This document shows, piece after piece, positions 1 through 9,225 of a stretch of DNA of 64,000 nucleotides. Positions within the stretch are counted from its first letter, which is position 1; each line of letters opens with the position of its first letter. A program made the position numbers and the translations under genes. Source of the DNA: UBA4742 sp963773335 (GTDB lineage: Bacteria; Actinomycetota; Acidimicrobiia; Acidimicrobiales; Acidimicrobilacustridaceae); assembly GCA_963773335.1 (NCBI GenBank), contig CAVZAT010000002.1, positions 744,001 to 808,000 of the forward strand, given 5' to 3'. The notes under the pieces are model-generated. The model was not told the origin of the DNA. It searched no databases and saw only the letters and a list, made by a program, of their open reading frames with translations.

Positions 1-1170
1 GCCGAGGATGCGCTCGGCGATCAGGTTGCGCTGGATCTGCGAGGTGCCCGCCGCGATCGTGTACTGCAGCGACCACAGGTACTCCTTGACCGCGGCCGCG
101 GTGTCCACGTCATCGAGGTCGGCCGAGCCCATGGCCGGCCGCCCGATGACCCGCAGGGCCAGATCGGCGAGCTCCTGGGTGAGCTCGCTGTAGCGCAGCT
201 TCACCGCCGAGCCGGTCGGCGCGGGCGCCCCGGTCTCCTCGGCCTCGGCGATGCCCATCTGGGTCATGCGCCACAGGGCCTCGACCGAGGCCTCCAGGCG
301 GCCCACCTTGCGCCGCAGCTCGTCGGAGTCCCAGGCCGATCCCGACGCCGTGCGCCGGGTCTGGGCCAGCGCCACCAGCCGGCGGACCTGGGCTCGCAGG
401 GTGATGATGTGCTGGGCGAAGGCGGTGCCCCGCTCGAAGCGCAGCGTCACGTTGGTCACGCGCCACCCGTCGTTCTCGGCTCCCACCCGGTTGCTCACCG
501 GGATCCGCACCTCGTCGAGGAACAGCTCGCAGAAGTGGCTCTCCCCGTCGATGGTGCGCAGGGGCCGCACCTCCACGCCCGGGCTGCGCATGTCCAGGAT
601 CAGCCAGGTGATGCCCTTGTGCTTGGGGGCCGACGGGTCGGTGCGGACCAGCAGTTCGCACCAGTCGGCCACATGCGCCCGGGTGCTCCAGATCTTCTGG
701 CCGCTCACCACGTAGCGATCGCCGTCGCGCTCGGCCCGGGTGCGCAGCGAAGCCAGGTCCGAACCGGCCGAGGGCTCGGAGAAGCCCTGGCACCACACGT
801 CGTCGCCGCGCAGGATGCGGGGTAGGTGGAACCGCCGTTGGGCCTCGGTGCCCTCGTGGATGAGGGTGGGACCAGCGTGCATCATGCCCACGAAGTTGAC
901 GCTGATGTACGGGGCGTCGGCCCGCACGTACTCCTCCAGGTACACGAGCTGACGGGTGATGGGCAGGCCCCGCCCACCGGCCTCGGTGGGCCAGGCCACA
1001 CCGGCCAGCCCAGCGTCGTAGAGCTTGCGCTGCCAGGCGGTGTCATAGGCGCGGCGCGCCTGCCAGTCCCCCGGTGGCGGCGGGGGTCCGTGGGCCGGCA
1101 CCTCGGACTCCAACCAGGCCCGCACCTCGGCCCGGAACGCCTCGTCGGACTCGGAGTAGCGCAGGTCCAC
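1..1170 (-). CDS. acyl-CoA dehydrogenase, C-terminal tip cut by window edge
   Basis: FAD-dependent acyl-CoA dehydrogenase that oxidises acyl-CoA to enoyl-CoA. The 390 visible residues run from VDLRYSESDEAFRAEV to the near-terminal TIAAGTSQIQRNLIAERILG, so only a few residues are lost beyond base 1. An internal WCQGFSEPSAGSDLAS stretch is the usual FAD/substrate signature. I chose the GTG at 1170 because a GGGAG ribosome site lies 7 bases before it and it starts 2 bases after the upstream synthetase stop. It is the last visible gene of a minus-strand operon starting near 5310. With the shorter dehydrogenase at 4303-5310 it could form an alpha2beta2 enzyme like the paired FadE proteins of steroid catabolism; that pairing is inference. 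Confidence 0.92.
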   Translation of the reverse strand, partial: MDLRYSESDEAFRAEVRAWLESEVPAHGPPPPPGDWQARRAYDTAWQRKLYDAGLAGVAWPTEAGGRGLPITRQLVYLEEYVRADAPYISVNFVGMMHAGPTLIHEGTEAQRRFHLPRILRGDDVWCQGFSEPSAGSDLASLRTRAERDGDRYVVSGQKIWSTRAHVADWCELLVRTDPSAPKHKGITWLILDMRSPGVEVRPLRTIDGESHFCELFLDEVRIPVSNRVGAENDGWRVTNVTLRFERGTAFAQHIITLRAQVRRLVALAQTRRTASGSAWDSDELRRKVGRLEASVEALWRMTQMGIAEAEETGAPAPTGSAVKLRYSELTQELADLALRVIGRPAMGSADLDDVDTAAAVKEYLWSLQYTIAAGTSQIQRNLIAERILG

Positions 1171-1172
1171 CG

Positions 1173-2669
1173 TCAGCTCCCGCCCGCGCACTGACCCGGA
1201 TGACCTGCGGGGATCGGCTCGAAGAGCGCCCGGATGGTGGCCAGGTCGACCTTGCCCGAGTCGGTGCGGGCCAGGCTGTCCACGATCCGGATCTCGGTGG
1301 GCACTTCGTAGGGAGCCAGGCGGGCGCTCAGGTACTCGACCAGGTCATCCGTGGACAACGCGCCGGGGTCGGGGCGCAGCTCCACCACGGCCACCGGCAC
1401 CGCCCCCAACCGGCCGTCGGCCACCCCGACGACCGCTGCCCCGCGCACGCCGGGATGGGCTTCGAGGGCGGTGCGGACGTCATCGGGTCGCACCTTGAAG
1501 CCACCCCGGATGATGGCCTGGTCGGCGCGGCCGGTGATCCACAAGAAGCCGTCGATGTCGAGCCGGGCCAGGTCGGTGGTGCGGATCCAGTCGCCGTCGG
1601 CGCCGAGCTGGCCGGCCTTGACCTCGAGCAGCCCCTCGATGCCGGGCTCGAGCACCCGGCCGTCGTGCTCGTCCACGATGCGCAGCTGCGACCCGGGTTG
1701 GGCCCGCCCCACGCTGCCCCGCTTGGTGGCCCAGAACTGCTCGTGGTCGGCCAGGTTCCAGCCGGCCACGCTCCCACCGAACTCGGTGGCCGCGTAGGTC
1801 ACCAGCACGGGGATCCCGTACTTGGCACCGAAGGCGTCGGCGTCGTCGGGCGACAGGGGCGCGGTGCCCGACACGACGGACCGGATGCTGGCCAGCTCGG
1901 CGGGGTCGAGGTCGGCTTCGAGCACCATGCGCAGTGCCGCGGGCACCAGGCTGGCAGTGCGCGGGCGGTGGCGGCGCACCGCGTCGTACCAGCCCTCGAC
2001 GGTGAAGCGCTCCAGCAGCGAGAAGGAGCGGCCGTCGTTGATGCACTGCAGGACTCGGAACAGCCCGCCCAGGTGCACCAGGGGCGAGTTGACGATGGCC
2101 ACCCCCGAGCGCAGTCGGGCCTCCACGGTGCGATCGCGTTCGTAGTACTTGGCGTCGAGCAGCACCCGCTCGAGGGTGGCGTAGGTGAGCTCGATCCGCT
2201 TGGGTGGTCCGGTGGTGCCGCTGGTGAGCATGCGCACGGCCACTCCCGGCCGGGGCGGCGCCGATCCGGTTCCGTCGGTCCGGCTGGTGATGGTGAGCGC
2301 CACGCCCAGCTCGTCGAGGGCGATCGTGGTGGTGGACGGCGAGGGTGCGGCCAGGGCGGCGAGATCTTGGCCGGTGCCGATCAGGGTGCCGAGGCCGAGT
2401 CGGTCGATGTCGTCGCGGGCGCGCTCGACGCCGCGTTGGGGGTTGATGGCCACCGCGCACCCGCCGGCTGCCAGCACGCCCAGCAGTGCGCCGATGTGAG
2501 CCGGGCGGTTGCGCAGGATGACGCCGACCTGGGCCCCGGGCCCGTCGACGTGGGTGGCCAGGTGGTCGATGGTGGCCGCCAGGTCGCCCCAGGTGTACCA
2601 GCGCCGGTCGAACTCGACGGCCGGCGCCGCCGGGTCGATCGAGACGATCTCGGCGATGCGATCGCTCAA
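1173..2669 (-). CDS. AMP-binding acyl-CoA synthetase (FadD-like)
   Basis: Class I adenylate-forming ligase, 498 residues, expected to activate a carboxylic acid to its CoA thioester. The phosphate-binding loop TSGTTGPPK is at residues 149-157, the hinge motif GRADQAIIRGGFKV precedes the C-terminal lid, and the catalytic lysine is in TDSGKVDL (about K473). The length fits short FadD/CaiC relatives. It lies in one operon with two crotonases upstream and an acyl-CoA dehydrogenase 2 bases downstream, so it probably feeds the same beta-oxidation route. The substrate cannot be read from sequence. Confidence 0.92.
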   Translation of the reverse strand: MSDRIAEIVSIDPAAPAVEFDRRWYTWGDLAATIDHLATHVDGPGAQVGVILRNRPAHIGALLGVLAAGGCAVAINPQRGVERARDDIDRLGLGTLIGTGQDLAALAAPSPSTTTIALDELGVALTITSRTDGTGSAPPRPGVAVRMLTSGTTGPPKRIELTYATLERVLLDAKYYERDRTVEARLRSGVAIVNSPLVHLGGLFRVLQCINDGRSFSLLERFTVEGWYDAVRRHRPRTASLVPAALRMVLEADLDPAELASIRSVVSGTAPLSPDDADAFGAKYGIPVLVTYAATEFGGSVAGWNLADHEQFWATKRGSVGRAQPGSQLRIVDEHDGRVLEPGIEGLLEVKAGQLGADGDWIRTTDLARLDIDGFLWITGRADQAIIRGGFKVRPDDVRTALEAHPGVRGAAVVGVADGRLGAVPVAVVELRPDPGALSTDDLVEYLSARLAPYEVPTEIRIVDSLARTDSGKVDLATIRALFEPIPAGHPGQCAGGS

Positions 2670-2693
2670 CGCGCTCGGTGCGCGGTTCGTCCA

Positions 2694-3491
2694 TCAGCGC
2701 GTCCGGGGCGCTGGCGCCGAAGGCGGATCGGCGGCGACCTGGGCCATGCCGATGGGGTTGCCCAGGCGGGTGTAGACGAGCCCCTGTTGCATGGCCGCTC
2801 GGTAGGGCCGGTCCAGCGACTCCCAGATGGCCCGCACGGTGCCCTGGGTGGCGACCGAGGGCTTGGCCGCGATGCCGGCCGCGAGCTCATGGGCGCGGTC
2901 CCACAGGGCGGTCCGCTCGACGATCTCGGTCACCAGGCCGATGCGCAGCGCGGTGTCGGCACCCACCCGCTCGTCGTTCCCGCTGAGGGCCATGCGCAGC
3001 GTCTCGCCCAGGCCGACGCGTCGCATGAGGCCCACCGGTTCGAGGGCCGAGACCATGCCGGCGCTCACGTGGGAGTCGAAGAAGGTGGCCTCGGGCGAGC
3101 AGATGACCACATCGGACTCGTTCACGAAGTAGAAGGCGCCGGCCGTGCAGATGCCCTGCACCGCGCACACCACCGGCTTCCAGACCTGCTGCCACTTGGG
3201 GCTGAGCCGCTCGCCCGGATCCTCGTGGTTCCAGATGTCGTCGGGCTGGCCGTAGGCCTTCTTGATGTCGAGCCCGGCGCAGAAGGCGCGGTCGCCCGCC
3301 GCCCGCAGCACCACCGCGTGCACCGACGGATCGTCCTTGACGCGGTGCCAGGCATCGCTGATCTCTTCGCACATCTGGCGATCGAAGGCGTTGAGGGCCT
3401 CGGGTCGGTCGAGCGTGATGGTGGCCACGCGATCGTCGTCGACCTCGTAGCGGATCGTCTGGTAGTGGATCGTCTGGCGGGGAGCGCTCAT
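2694..3491 (-). CDS. enoyl-CoA hydratase/isomerase family protein
   Basis: Crotonase-fold protein of 265 residues starting MSAPRQTIHYQ. The oxyanion-hole segments are visible as DRAFCAGLDIKKAYG and, less typically, QGICTAGAFYFVNESDVV, where the usual GG pair is TAG. The usual catalytic glutamates cannot be assigned with confidence, so hydratase, isomerase or hydrolase activity is open. The ATG overlaps the stop of the upstream crotonase (ATGA), and the gene ends 24 bases before the acyl-CoA synthetase start, which indicates one transcript. Confidence 0.9.
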   Translation of the reverse strand: MSAPRQTIHYQTIRYEVDDDRVATITLDRPEALNAFDRQMCEEISDAWHRVKDDPSVHAVVLRAAGDRAFCAGLDIKKAYGQPDDIWNHEDPGERLSPKWQQVWKPVVCAVQGICTAGAFYFVNESDVVICSPEATFFDSHVSAGMVSALEPVGLMRRVGLGETLRMALSGNDERVGADTALRIGLVTEIVERTALWDRAHELAAGIAAKPSVATQGTVRAIWESLDRPYRAAMQQGLVYTRLGNPIGMAQVAADPPSAPAPRTR

Positions 3492-4306
3492 TCGCAGGTC
3501 CAGTCCGGGTCGCGCTTGTCCACGAAGGCTCGCGGCCCTTCCTTTGCGTCGGCGGTGCGCACCACGCGCTCGCGCATGGCCTCGGCCAGGATCTCGGCCT
3601 CGTGCAGCGGCAGGTCGATGCCCTTTCGGATGGCCAGGCGGGTGCCCCGCACGGCCAGCGGAGCGTTGCGGTTCACCAACGCCGCGATCTCCCGGGCCCG
3701 TTCCAGGAGCTGATCGTGGGGCACCACCTCGGTGACCAGCCCCAGCTCGTAGGCGCGCTGGGCGCTCATCCGCTCGTGGCGGCCCATGAGGGCCAGGCGC
3801 ATGGTGACGTTCATGGGCAGCACCCGGGCCAGGCGCACCATCTCCCGGCCCGACACCAGTCCGATGCTGGCGTGCGGGTCGAAGAACTCGGCCCGATCCG
3901 AGGCGATCACGATGTCGGCGGTGGTCACCAGATCCAGCCCGGCGCCGCAGCACAGACCGTTCACCGCGGTCATGACCGGCTTGGTCATGGTGCGGAACGG
4001 CGGGGTCGCCTCCTGGGGGGCCTCCCACTGCGGCCAGGTGCTGAGGTAGGCCTCGTCGTAGATCACCCGGCCGTCGTCGGGGATCTCCCCGACGTCGGCC
4101 CCGGCGCAGAAGGCCCGACCGGCGCCGGTGATGAGGATGAGCCACACCTGCGGATCTGCCTCGGCGCTCGCGTAGGCCTCGCGCAGCTCGCCGATCATCT
4201 GCGGGCTCACCGCGTTCAGCTGGTCGGGACGGTCGAAGGTGATGGTGGCCACTCGATCGGCCACCTCGTAGGTGATCGTCTCGAAGGTGCTGGTCTCGGA
4301 CGTCAT
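3488..4306 (-). CDS. enoyl-CoA hydratase/isomerase family protein
   Basis: Second crotonase-family protein, 272 residues from MTSETSTFETI. The first oxyanion segment is GRAFCAGADVGE and the second NGLCCGAGLDLVTTADI. The segment FFDPHASIGLVSG stands where many hydratases carry a catalytic glutamate, so true hydratase activity is uncertain. I chose the ATG at 4306 because it overlaps the stop of the upstream dehydrogenase (ATGA); a longer open frame reaching 4402 would overlap that gene by about 100 bases. Its own stop overlaps the next crotonase start, giving a translationally coupled run. Confidence 0.9.
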   Translation of the reverse strand: MTSETSTFETITYEVADRVATITFDRPDQLNAVSPQMIGELREAYASAEADPQVWLILITGAGRAFCAGADVGEIPDDGRVIYDEAYLSTWPQWEAPQEATPPFRTMTKPVMTAVNGLCCGAGLDLVTTADIVIASDRAEFFDPHASIGLVSGREMVRLARVLPMNVTMRLALMGRHERMSAQRAYELGLVTEVVPHDQLLERAREIAALVNRNAPLAVRGTRLAIRKGIDLPLHEAEILAEAMRERVVRTADAKEGPRAFVDKRDPDWTCE

Positions 4307-5310
4307 GGGCGCGAACCTGCCTTCGACACGGTGGTGGCCAACGAGTCGCTGATGGACAGGGCGTGGTCGGTCGAGGTGCCGAACGACTCCTCCAGCACCC
4401 ACGCCCGCTTGAGCAGGTAGTTCGACGGCATCTCCCAGGTGAATCCCATTCCGCCCAGGATCTGCACGGTGGCCCGGGCGTTGTCGATGGCGGCCTCGCC
4501 GGCCAGCAGCTTGGCCGCACTGACCGATCGGCCGGCGTCACCGACCTGTGGATCGTCGATCACGGCGGCGGCCGCGTAGGTCGAGCTGCGGGCCAGGCCG
4601 GTCCGGACATACATGTCAGCCATCATGTGCTTGATCACCTGGAACGAGGCGATGGGACGGTCGAACTGCTGTCGTTCCAACGAATACTGGCGCGCCAGGC
4701 CCAAGGCCGCCTCGGCCACGCCCACCAACAGGGCGGCGGCCAGCACCGTGGCCTGGGCCCGCACCCGGCTGGCGGCGTCCACCGCGCCGATCAGGGTGCC
4801 CTCGGGCAGGGTGGCGTAGCGGCCGACGGGCGTGAGCGGATCGAACGGATCGAGCACCTCGGGTCGGCTCAACTCGGCCGCCGCCACCACCGACAGACCG
4901 TCGGCGTGCAGCACGAGCAGGGACTCGAGATCGGCCGCGTGGTCCACCAGGATCGGGTCGTCGCCGACGCGGGCCTGATCGATTCCCGACATCACCGCGG
5001 CCGGCTGCGACGCCGCGCTTAGGGCGGTGGCGCCCAAGGTCGACCACAGCAGGGGTCCGGGGACGAGGTGCGCACCGAGCTGCTCGAACACGAGCGCGGC
5101 CTCGACCATCCCCAGCCCGAGCCCGCCCGCGGCCTCGGGGACCATCAGGGAGAAGACCCCGAGCTCGGACAGCTCCCGCCAGGCGGCCCGGGTCGAGGCG
5201 GGGCTCGTCGCCTCGCGTCGGGCCACCTCGTCGAGCGGGTAGCGGGTGGCGCAGAAGCCGGCCACGGTGTCCTGCAGGGCCCGTTGCTGGTCGTCGAGTC
5301 GGAAGTCCAT
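4303..5310 (-). CDS. acyl-CoA dehydrogenase, short beta-type subunit
   Basis: Acyl-CoA dehydrogenase of 335 residues, first gene of the minus-strand operon. It starts MDFRLDDQQRALQDTV and has the C-terminal domain signature ATVQILGGMGFTWEMPSNYL, followed by a shortened tail without the GTSEIQ motif. That shape is typical of the small partner in heteromeric FadE enzymes. I prefer the ATG at 5310, preceded by a G-rich ribosome site, over an in-frame ATG at 5331 that would add seven residues. Partnership with the dehydrogenase at 1-1170 is inferred from operon context. Confidence 0.88.
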   Translation of the reverse strand: MDFRLDDQQRALQDTVAGFCATRYPLDEVARREATSPASTRAAWRELSELGVFSLMVPEAAGGLGLGMVEAALVFEQLGAHLVPGPLLWSTLGATALSAASQPAAVMSGIDQARVGDDPILVDHAADLESLLVLHADGLSVVAAAELSRPEVLDPFDPLTPVGRYATLPEGTLIGAVDAASRVRAQATVLAAALLVGVAEAALGLARQYSLERQQFDRPIASFQVIKHMMADMYVRTGLARSSTYAAAAVIDDPQVGDAGRSVSAAKLLAGEAAIDNARATVQILGGMGFTWEMPSNYLLKRAWVLEESFGTSTDHALSISDSLATTVSKAGSRP

Positions 5311-5449
5311 CGTCGGACCACTGCCCCCCATTCGCCTGAAATATCTAAAGGTTATAGCCTACGGGTCTCGAGCCCGCCGCTGCAAAGCAGGCCCGCCCGC
5401 GCCCTGGGCCGCGGGACCTCGACCCCTGCGCCGCAGAAAGGACACCCCG
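5311..5449. promoter_or_regulatory. divergent promoter region with AT-rich core
   Basis: This 139-base gap separates the minus-strand dehydrogenase operon from the plus-strand crotonase gene. It contains an unusually AT-rich stretch, GAAATATCTAAAGGTTATAG, at about 5338-5357. Nearly the same arrangement occurs about 100 bases before the solute-binding protein gene at 35754. TTATAG could serve as a -10 element for the plus strand. No transcription start can be proved from sequence. Confidence 0.45.
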
Positions 5450-6340
5450 GTGAGCGACAACCGCGTGCTGATCGAACTGAACAGGACGACCGGCATCGCC
5501 CGGATCAGCCTGAACAACCCCGAGCGACGCAACTCCTACGACGCAGCCATGCGGGAGCAGCTCGGCGCCTACCTGGACGAACTGGCGCTCGACGACGACA
5601 TCAAGGTGGTGCACCTGCGCGGCGAGGGCGGCGTGTTCAGCACCGGTGCCGACATGGGCAACGCCTATGCCTGGTACGGGCCGGGTGACGGCCGCTCGAA
5701 GCCCGGGGAGACCGGCGAACCCGCTCGGCCGCGCCGGCCCAGCCAGCGACGCCGGCTGTCGGTGGACCGAAAGACGTTCAGCTTCTACCACGACTTCCTG
5801 GGCTACTCGAAGGTCATCGTGGCCGAGGTGAACGGCTACGCGCTGGGCGGCGGTTTCGAGATGGCCCTGATGGCCGACATCTCGGTGGTGGGCCGCGACA
5901 CGTTGGTGGGCATGCCGGCCACCCGGATGCTCGGACCAGCCTTGGGGACCTTGCACCTGTTCTTCTACCGGCTGGGGCCGGTGCTGGCCCGCCGGCTGCT
6001 GCTGACCGGCGACACGGTGCCCGCCTCGGACCTGGCCCACCTGTCGGTGTTCACCGAGGTGGTCCCCGACGACACCGTGGCCGCTCGGGCCGACTTCTGG
6101 GCCCGCAAGGTGGCCCGCATGCCCGCCGACGGTCTGGTCATGGCCAAGGAGGCGTTCCGTCTGGTGGAGCAGTTGCAGGGCTATCAGGGCGAGGAGGTGG
6201 CCAGCTACCTCTTCCACGCCTACGGGACGAACCTGCAGTTCGAGTCCGACGAGTTCAACTTCGTCAAGACCCGGTCCCAGGTCGGAACCAAGCAGGCGCT
6301 GGTGGCGCGCGACGAGCACTTCGACATCCCCGAGCCCTGA
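5450..6340 (+). CDS. enoyl-CoA hydratase/isomerase family protein
   Basis: Third crotonase-fold protein, 296 residues, starting at GTG 5450 with an AGAAAGGAC ribosome site about 7 bases upstream. The first oxyanion segment is GVFSTGADMGNAY, the second NGYALGGGFEMALMADI. Between them is a basic proline/arginine-rich insert (about residues 80-105, GRSKPGETGEPARPRRPSQR) that most family members lack. The gene stands alone on the plus strand, opposite the dehydrogenase operon, and is convergent with the acyl-CoA synthetase at 6374-7994. Confidence 0.88.
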   Translation: MSDNRVLIELNRTTGIARISLNNPERRNSYDAAMREQLGAYLDELALDDDIKVVHLRGEGGVFSTGADMGNAYAWYGPGDGRSKPGETGEPARPRRPSQRRRLSVDRKTFSFYHDFLGYSKVIVAEVNGYALGGGFEMALMADISVVGRDTLVGMPATRMLGPALGTLHLFFYRLGPVLARRLLLTGDTVPASDLAHLSVFTEVVPDDTVAARADFWARKVARMPADGLVMAKEAFRLVEQLQGYQGEEVASYLFHAYGTNLQFESDEFNFVKTRSQVGTKQALVARDEHFDIPEP

Positions 6341-6373
6341 CCCGGCCCGGCGAGGGGCCCGAGTCCGAGCCGA

Positions 6374-7994
6374 TCAGGCCTCGGTGGCCCGATCGGCCTG
6401 GCGGCGAGCCCACTGGTAGTCGGCCTTGCCGCTGGGGTGGCGGGCGATCGACTCGGTGAAGGCATAGGCGCGGGGTGCCTTGAAGCGGGCCACGGACACG
6501 GCGCAGAACTCCCGCAGCTCGGCGCCGGTGGCCGCCGAGGCGGGCGCGAGCTGGACGACGGCCACCACCTCCTGGCCGAACCGGTCGCTCGGGCGTCCCA
6601 CGACCAGCACGTCCACCACGTCGGGATGGCGGAGCAGGGCCTGCTCGACCTCCTCGACGAACACCTTCTCCCCGCCGGTGTTGACCACCAGCGAATCGCG
6701 ACCGAGCATCCGGATGGTCCCGTCCGCCTCCAGCTGGGCCCGATCGCCGGGCACCGCCACCCGCTCGCCGGCCACGATGGGGAAGGTGGCCTCCGTGGCG
6801 GCTTGGTCGCCGAGGTAGCCGAGCGGCACCCGGCCACGGCGCGCCGTCCAGCCGATCTCGTCCTCGCCCGGCTCCAGGAACCGGGAGCGATCGGCCGACA
6901 CGACCGTGGCCCCGGCCGCCGGAGCGAACGACTCGCTCCTGGCCGCCCGGTTGTTGACCCCGAAGGCCATCCCGCCGGTCTCGGACGCTCCATAGCCGTC
7001 GATCACCGTCACCTGGGGCAACAGGTCGAGCAGCGCCTGCTTGTTGTCGTCACTGGTGGGTGCGCCCCCGGTGCCGATCCGCTGGAGGCCGGACAGGTCA
7101 TAGGTCCCGCGTCGCAGCTCCTCCACGATCGGTCGGGCGTAGGCGTCGCCCACCACGGACATCATCACGACGCGCTCGCGCTCGGCCACGCGCAGGATCT
7201 CGGCGGCATCGAATCGGCGGGAGTCGTCGTGCATGACCACCGTGGCCCCCAGGTGCAGACCGGCGTAGGCGGTCCACTGCGCGGCGGCGTGCATCATGGG
7301 CGGCGCCGCGAACCAGCTCCCGGTGTCATGGGCGGCCGTCGCGGCCAGGGTCTCGGCGGTGGTCAGATCCGAGCCGCCCATGCCCGACACGAAGATGTCG
7401 GCTTGGCGCCAGAGCACACCTTTCGGGCGTCCCGTGGTCCCACCCGTGCACACCAGGTAGAGGTCGTCGCCCCGCGGCGCGGGCAACTCGGTACCGGTGC
7501 CCAGCTCGATGGCGTGGTCGAGCTCGACGCTGCCCGCCAGGGGCCCGGCGCCGGATCCGTCGTCCACGTCGATCAGCACGACCGGGCGATCGGTCATCGC
7601 TTCGGCCAGCCGCGGACCCAGGGATCGCTGGTACACGACCGCCTCGGCCCCGACCATGTCCAGCAGCGAGCCGATCTCGCTCGGCGTGTAGTTCTGGTTG
7701 ACGTTGAACGGCACGGCGCGGGCCCGGTAGGCGCCGAGCATGGCTTCGATGTACTCGGGCCGGTTGTTCATGACCACCGCCACCGTGGACTGGCCGCACT
7801 CCCACCGCCGCCAGCTCATCGCGCTCGCGGTGGGTGCCGATGCCGTGGGCGATCAGGAATCCGGCCAGGCCGCGGGTCCGCTCCCGGACCTGGGCGAAGG
7901 TGCGGCGCTGGTCGCGCCAGACGAGCATGTCCCGGTCACCCACCATGTCGGTGATCACGTCGTTGACCGCGGCCAGAGACCATTCGATCGTCAC
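6374..7994 (-). pseudogene. FadD19-like acyl-CoA synthetase with one frame shift
   Basis: Adenylate-forming acyl-CoA ligase related to the steroid-side-chain synthetase FadD19. Visible are CTGGTTGRPKGVLWR, GYGASETGG, LVVNTGGEKVFVEEVE and the terminal catalytic motif PSGKADYQWARRQ. The N-terminus VTIEWSLAAVNDV starts at GTG 7994, but the frame shifts after HRERDELAA: removing one base at about 7804-7812 joins it to WECGQSTVAVVMNNRPEY. The total of 1621 bases is one more than a multiple of three, which fits a single inserted base. As written the protein is split; it is either an assembly error or a recent lesion. The GTG overlaps the stop of a 38-codon fragment upstream. Confidence 0.85.
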
Positions 7995-8107
7995 CCCGCG
8001 CCACCTCCGCGGGTGACCCGCAACACCATCTCGCCGGGACCGTGTCGGTGATCGGCGACGGCGCCGACCTCGATGGCGCCGTTCTCGATGAGCACTCCTG
8101 CACGCAT
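7991..8107 (-). pseudogene. possible N-terminal fragment of a zinc alcohol dehydrogenase
   Basis: A 38-codon frame begins MRAGVLIENGAIEV and contains GPGEMVLRV before stopping at a TGA that overlaps the synthetase start (GTGA). The spacing of MRA-VL, IEV and GPGE-VLRV matches the first 30 residues of MDR-type zinc alcohol dehydrogenases. The catalytic zinc-binding segments are absent. It could be a deletion remnant or a chance short coupled leader peptide. Confidence is modest because the frame is short. Confidence 0.4.
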
Positions 8108-8132
8108 GTCGGGCTCCTGGACGGTGAGGGGT

Positions 8133-9185
8133 TCAGGCCCGACCGGGGCGGGCCAGCACGGCGATCAACGGAGCCGCGTCGGCCAGTGATCGCACGGTGC
8201 TGTTGAGGTGGGTGCAGGTGGTGGGACCCACCAGCTCGGCGCGGACGCGCCCGGGCAGGTCGGCCACGGCGGTGCCGTTCAACCGGGCCGCGCTGGGTGC
8301 CGCCGCCGGGCACGTGTTCCAGGGCAGCACCCGCGAGTCGACGACGATGCCCTCGATGTGCAGAACCCCGGCTGCGCCGGCCGGGATCAGGCCGGCCGAC
8401 ACCAGGTACTCGTGCAGGACCATCTCGCCCTGGGCCCCCTGGTAGGAGTCGCGGAAGTGGGCCGTGACACCACCTCGAGGGTTGCCGGGATCGGGTCGGT
8501 GGACGTCGAGGCACCGGAGCCGACGCACGGTGTGCTCGGCCAAGGGGGCCACCTCGTGCCACTGCCCCGCCGGCGACGACGCAATCGGCCCGGCCGGGTC
8601 GGTGATGTTCGGTGCGGGCGGGCCCATGGGCACGGCGGTGTCGCCCGTCAGGCGCAGGCGCTCCACCATCGCTCCGCCTCGGGCCCAGCCGGCGCAGACG
8701 TCCACCTGCATGGCGGCCCGGGCTTCGCCTTCGTCCTGGGACGCTCCCAGCAGCCCGGCCCGCAGCGGGGCGTACCCCGAGACCAGGTTGGCCCCGTTGA
8801 GATCCTCCAGGGCGCTGTAGAGCAGCGTGCGGCCCGCGGCGTCCTCGGGCAGGGCGTCGGCCACCGCCACCGCGAACCTCCGGCGCACGCTGGCGCCCAC
8901 CAGCTTCGACGTTCGATTCCCCGACGACTGGTCGTCGATGGCCTCGACCCGGCCGGTCCAGGCGTCGATCCGCACCCGCAGCTTGAGGTGATCGGTCGTC
9001 TCGTGGTGGCCGTCGGTGTGGCGCACCAGGTCACGGCCGCGGATGTCGGCCTCGATGGGACCCGTGAGCCCGTCCGGACGCAGGATGTCGATCGAGGTGG
9101 TGCGCCGAATCTGGCCCGTCACCAGCTCGGGCGTCTCGGGCCGCGGTCGGTGCGGACCGGCAACGGGGGTCGGTGCGGCGATCAC
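8133..9185 (-). CDS. DUF2889 domain protein
   Basis: Protein of 350 residues with hallmarks of the actinobacterial DUF2889 family: RRTTSIDILRPDGL near the N-terminus, SGYAPLRAG in the middle, and VLPWNTCPAAAPSAARL then CTHLNSTVRSLADA near the C-terminus. No signal peptide or membrane segment is seen. The biochemical role is unknown; in this lineage the family often sits among acyl-CoA dehydrogenase genes, as here. The start is GTG 9185, with an AGGA ribosome site about 8 bases upstream, 40 bases after the preceding dehydrogenase. Confidence 0.85.
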   Translation of the reverse strand: MIAAPTPVAGPHRPRPETPELVTGQIRRTTSIDILRPDGLTGPIEADIRGRDLVRHTDGHHETTDHLKLRVRIDAWTGRVEAIDDQSSGNRTSKLVGASVRRRFAVAVADALPEDAAGRTLLYSALEDLNGANLVSGYAPLRAGLLGASQDEGEARAAMQVDVCAGWARGGAMVERLRLTGDTAVPMGPPAPNITDPAGPIASSPAGQWHEVAPLAEHTVRRLRCLDVHRPDPGNPRGGVTAHFRDSYQGAQGEMVLHEYLVSAGLIPAGAAGVLHIEGIVVDSRVLPWNTCPAAAPSAARLNGTAVADLPGRVRAELVGPTTCTHLNSTVRSLADAAPLIAVLARPGRA

Positions 9186-9225
9186 CGCATCATCCTGGCT
9201 GATCCGAGCGCCGCGGGCCTCGTGG

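Noticed and set aside
1074..3713. Very long plus-strand open frame (879 codons)
   Set aside because: It is antisense to a well-supported minus-strand operon with conserved motifs. Long antisense frames are expected in DNA of this GC content, and its translation shows only low-complexity Gly/Ala/Arg/His runs.
6341..6373. GGCCC/GGGCC stem between convergent genes as terminator
   Set aside because: Only five pairs with ambiguous register in a GC-rich stretch; not distinguishable from background.
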